Shown piece after piece: positions 4,649 through 7,414 of a DNA stretch of 7,414 bases. Both the position numbers and the translations under genes were made by a program. Location: NCBI GenBank assembly GCA_947378695.1, contig CANCKZ010000031.1:1-7414 (forward strand). Reading direction: 5' to 3'. Below the pieces are notes generated by a model, which had not been told where the DNA came from, did not search any database, and saw only the letters and a list, made by a program, of their open reading frames with translations. The DNA is from Rickettsiales bacterium. Its GTDB lineage: Bacteria; Pseudomonadota; Alphaproteobacteria; Rickettsiales; Deianiraeaceae. How positions within the stretch are numbered: position 1 is the first letter of the stretch; each line of letters starts with the position of its first letter.

Positions 4649-6601
4649 ATGATAGATAGAAACCTTTCTGTGAGAGATTTTTCCGCAGTCTGCCTTGCAT
4701 TATTGCGTAGGGAAAAACCATTGATGGGGATAATCCTTGTTTATGGAATAATTGCCAGTGCGTTTAACCTTTTCTTGCCTTTGTCAATACAATATATTGC
4801 AAGTCAAATTTCTGCCAATGCTTCAATTTTTCCGGTTGTTGTCATAATTTTATGCCTTCTTGCATTTTTGGTATTCTACGGCGTTTTGAAAGTTGTTCAA
4901 GTTATCGCCTTTGCATATTTTGAGAAACGCTTTTTCATAAACACCGTTGCACTTATGGCGTTGAATCCAATTGAGGATTCTGAAAAAGGGCAGAAGAATT
5001 ATGTTGATTCAGTGCAATCTTATGCTGAAATTGAAAACATTATTAAGTCCGTTGGAAATTTTCTTTTCTCAACATCGCTTTTAATTCAGCAAATATTCAT
5101 CGGTTTAATTCTGACAGCATTCTACCACATATCCTTCCTAATATTCAACATTGCACTTATCATAATAATATTTTCCATTTTCAAGCGATACTTCCTTCGC
5201 TCGTTAATTTTATGCAAAAAAGAATTCGATTCACGATACAAAATCGGCAACGCACTACATTCCACAACAGAAAACAGAATTGCAACAGTTGATAAACTTC
5301 TGTTTGAATACACCAACAAAAAAGGGAAATATGCCTCCATTATTTTGAAGCAAAATATAATATTCTTCACATTATACGCCATTGCAAATGCCATTTTCCT
5401 TACACTTTGCAGCGTTCTAACCTTGCGTGGATTTCTGACAATTCCGCAGTTTCTTGCCTCGGAAATTATATTCTCTTTAATATTCATGAACTTGGGGGAG
5501 TTTGCAAAAAACCTCAAAACGCTTTATGAACTCCTCAATGCTTCGCATAAATTGAATTTCCTAACGCATATTGTGAATAAGAATGTCAAAAGCGATTTTT
5601 CCCAGTTTAATTCACTGAAAAAAGTTGCTATACCAAAATTTTACGCGAAACTTCTTCGCATAATTATCGCCTTCATTCTGTGCGTGATTGTTGGAATGGC
5701 ATTTATTCCTTGGTGGCAAACATCGGCTGGAACTGGTAAAATTGTGGCGTTTAATCAGGAAGAGCGAATTCAAGATATCACTTCCCTTGTAAGTGGAAGG
5801 GTTGCAAAGTGGTATATAAACGATGGGCAGTTTATGAAAAAAGGCGAAAAAATTGCCGAAATTATTGATAACGATCCATCGTTAGTAGAAAAACTCAACT
5901 TCGAACTTGATTCAATAAAAGCACAATATGCAAGTGCAAAAAATGCAAGTTTAACTGGGAAGTTGAACTATGACCGTCAAAAAACGCTTTATGAACAAGG
6001 GTTATCTTCAAAAAAAGAGCTTGAAAAAGTTACGATTGAGTATCAAAAATTGATTGGCTACGAAAGTGAAATTCAAGCAAAGTTAATTCAGTCTGATGTC
6101 AAGCTTTCACGGCAGCAAGCACAGGTAATTGTTGCACCGCACGATGGTTTCATTATGCAGGCGAAATCTAAGGCAAGTTCAAGTTATGTCTATGTTGGTG
6201 AAGTTATTGCAACATTTGTGCCAATAATTAAACAGCCATCTGTTGAAATGTTTGTAAGTCCAAACGATATTTCCCTTATACACATTGGCAGAAAAGCACG
6301 AATTCAAATTGAGGGCTGGCCAGCATTAAGGGTTTCCGGTTGGCCGTCGACATCTCTTGGAACATTTGGTGCAAAAGTTGCAATTATTGAACAGGCTATG
6401 TCTGCAAATGGGAAATTTCGTGTAATATTAGTTCCAGACCCAACCCAAGACCCATGGCCGGAAATGAATCACATAAAACAAGGCACAAACATCAAAGGTT
6501 GGATTAGCATGAACAAGGTTTCGATTGGATATGAAATTTGGAGGCAAATGAACAGCTTTCCAATTAAACCCGATGAATTTTTGTTAAAAGAAAAGCAATG
6601 A
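4649..6601 (+). CDS. Fusion of an ABC-exporter membrane domain (no ATPase) with a HlyD-type adaptor
   Basis: A 650-residue inner-membrane and periplasmic protein; start ATG 4649 with AGG at 4638-4640. Residues about 25-48, 59-90, 137-156, 158-178, 238-258 and 264-282 form six hydrophobic helices laid out like an ABC-exporter membrane domain; AFYHISFLIFNIAL matches the 'fYHp.lL.Fd' part of exporters paired with such adaptors. Where the ATPase should follow there are only about 50 residues, with no Walker A, no LSGGQ and no Walker B. A seventh helix (335-355) then starts a complete adaptor. First lipoyl half is VSGRVAKWYINDGQFMKKGE (381-400). A helical hairpin runs 410-490 with the TolC-docking RLS motif as R443-x3-L447-x6-S454. 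Second lipoyl half is near 491-525. The barrel has IEGWPALRVSGWP (554-566), VPDPTQDPWP (595-604) and IGYEIWRQMNSFP (626-638). The adaptor half alone resembles stand-alone HlyD-type exporter adaptors. The stop overlaps the next start. ATP use, if any, needs a separate ATPase. Confidence 0.88.
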   Translation: MIDRNLSVRDFSAVCLALLRREKPLMGIILVYGIIASAFNLFLPLSIQYIASQISANASIFPVVVIILCLLAFLVFYGVLKVVQVIAFAYFEKRFFINTVALMALNPIEDSEKGQKNYVDSVQSYAEIENIIKSVGNFLFSTSLLIQQIFIGLILTAFYHISFLIFNIALIIIIFSIFKRYFLRSLILCKKEFDSRYKIGNALHSTTENRIATVDKLLFEYTNKKGKYASIILKQNIIFFTLYAIANAIFLTLCSVLTLRGFLTIPQFLASEIIFSLIFMNLGEFAKNLKTLYELLNASHKLNFLTHIVNKNVKSDFSQFNSLKKVAIPKFYAKLLRIIIAFILCVIVGMAFIPWWQTSAGTGKIVAFNQEERIQDITSLVSGRVAKWYINDGQFMKKGEKIAEIIDNDPSLVEKLNFELDSIKAQYASAKNASLTGKLNYDRQKTLYEQGLSSKKELEKVTIEYQKLIGYESEIQAKLIQSDVKLSRQQAQVIVAPHDGFIMQAKSKASSSYVYVGEVIATFVPIIKQPSVEMFVSPNDISLIHIGRKARIQIEGWPALRVSGWPSTSLGTFGAKVAIIEQAMSANGKFRVILVPDPTQDPWPEMNHIKQGTNIKGWISMNKVSIGYEIWRQMNSFPIKPDEFLLKEKQ

Positions 6602-7414
6602 GGGCGATATTTCTTGCAATGTTATTTGGTGTGAAATGCTTTGCATACGATACCCTAACGGAGGAATTCGTTGTTGATTCTGCACGGAAAAATCACCCAA
6701 AAATTTTCATAAACGAAGAAAAAATTCGCACAGCACAGGCAAAACTTCAAGAAGCGGAAGGTGAATTTGATTCAAAACTTGATGCTGGATATCGGCAGTT
6801 TGCATCGGGATATTACGATGGCAGGGGATATTTTGAAAGCAAAGTTACAAAACCCCTTCCACTTGCAAATGGAAAAATTTACACAGGATACACCAAATCT
6901 TCCGGCGGGCAATATCCCGAGCTTAACCAATATTTCAGCACAAAAAGCGATGGGCGTGTAATTTTTGGCTTTGAATTTTCACTTCTGCGTGGTTTTTTGA
7001 TAAACGAGCAAGCTGCTATGCGAAAAATTGCCAATATTGATGTCGATATTTCACGGTATGCTTCTAAATTAATGGAGCAGCAGGTTATCGCAGATGCCAG
7101 AAAAGCGTTTTGGAAATATTTCTACGCACAGAAAATCCTCAATCTTCACAAGCAAATGCTTGATGTTGCAATAGAAAGAAAGGCATCGCTTGAATTTCAA
7201 GTTTCCAAAGGGGAGAAGGCAAAAATTATTCTTGACGAAAACCGCAGGGTAATTTTACGCAGGCAATCCGGCTTGGAAACGATAAATCGAGAGCTCATGA
7301 ATTCCGCAGTGAACCTTTCAATGTATATGCTTGATGAAGAGCAAGAGTCGGTCGCAATTGAAGATATTCTTAAAGCCAGCAGTAACGCAAATGAATTAAA
7401 ACATGTTGTGCCAT
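6598..7414 (+). CDS. TolC-family outer-membrane channel protein, 3' end outside window
   Basis: The start ATG 6598 overlaps the upstream TGA in ATGA, a layout typical of translational coupling, and the frame stays open for 272 codons to the window edge. The N-terminus MRAIFLAMLFGVKCFA reads as a signal peptide with probable cleavage before YDT; there is no lipobox, so it is not an obvious lipoprotein. The following helix (about 20-55, DSARKNHPKIFINEEKIRTA) is the first periplasmic helix of TolC proteins. A strand-rich part (about 60-130) contains FGFEFSLLRGFLINEQAA (123-140), matching the 'pLLR...id..R' turn of the family, and a long helix with coiled-coil character runs about 140-235. About half of a typical 430-500-residue protein is present. 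It would form the outer-membrane exit duct docked by the RLS tip of the adaptor encoded just upstream. Whether an ATPase or cargo gene follows cannot be seen. Confidence 0.87.
   Translation, partial: MRAIFLAMLFGVKCFAYDTLTEEFVVDSARKNHPKIFINEEKIRTAQAKLQEAEGEFDSKLDAGYRQFASGYYDGRGYFESKVTKPLPLANGKIYTGYTKSSGGQYPELNQYFSTKSDGRVIFGFEFSLLRGFLINEQAAMRKIANIDVDISRYASKLMEQQVIADARKAFWKYFYAQKILNLHKQMLDVAIERKASLEFQVSKGEKAKIILDENRRVILRRQSGLETINRELMNSAVNLSMYMLDEEQESVAIEDILKASSNANELKHVVP

Overview
The window comes from an AT-rich Gram-negative bacterium. The evidence is a periplasmic adaptor followed by a TolC-type outer-membrane protein, and a short C-terminal piece that resembles cytochrome bd oxidase subunit II. 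The low-GC, A/T-homopolymer-rich style and the look of the adaptor family would fit a low-GC alphaproteobacterium. That placement is an impression, not a demonstration.

The left half (1-3843) is a surface-glycan island with genes on both strands and a tRNA in the middle. It starts with the last 41 codons of a + strand protein that looks like a glycosyltransferase C-terminus. Next comes a - strand family 4 glycosyltransferase (147-1539) broken by one extra base in a seven-T run, then a complete tRNA-Val(UAC) with encoded CCA (1683-1759). A + strand protein with an SGYLRT motif and a probable sugar-transfer role follows (1968-3110). Its stop directly abuts the stop of a - strand sugar-phosphate nucleotidyltransferase (3111-3843), which is also broken by one extra base. 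Removing one base from each broken gene restores full-length proteins of 463 and 243 residues with the family motifs in order. The lesions are therefore recent, reversible, or assembly errors.

The centre (3844-4648) is a long, very AT-rich stretch. It holds a strong inverted repeat (4241-4272), an A11/T8 tract, a perfect 16-bp palindrome, and an in-frame remnant (about 4368-4577) resembling the end of cydB. A good promoter-like sequence (4574-4602) lies just before the next operon.

The right end (4649-7414) is an export operon. Its first gene joins a six-helix ABC-exporter membrane domain directly to a HlyD-type adaptor, with no room for and no trace of the ATPase domain. Its stop overlaps the start of a TolC-type outer-membrane channel gene in ATGA, and that gene runs off the window. 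Together they would span inner membrane, periplasm and outer membrane, but energy would have to come from an ATPase encoded elsewhere, or the membrane part has a non-transport role. The fused, ATPase-less exporter-adaptor is the most unusual item here. The cargo is not visible; the neighbouring glycan genes make a saccharide or a surface protein a reasonable guess only.
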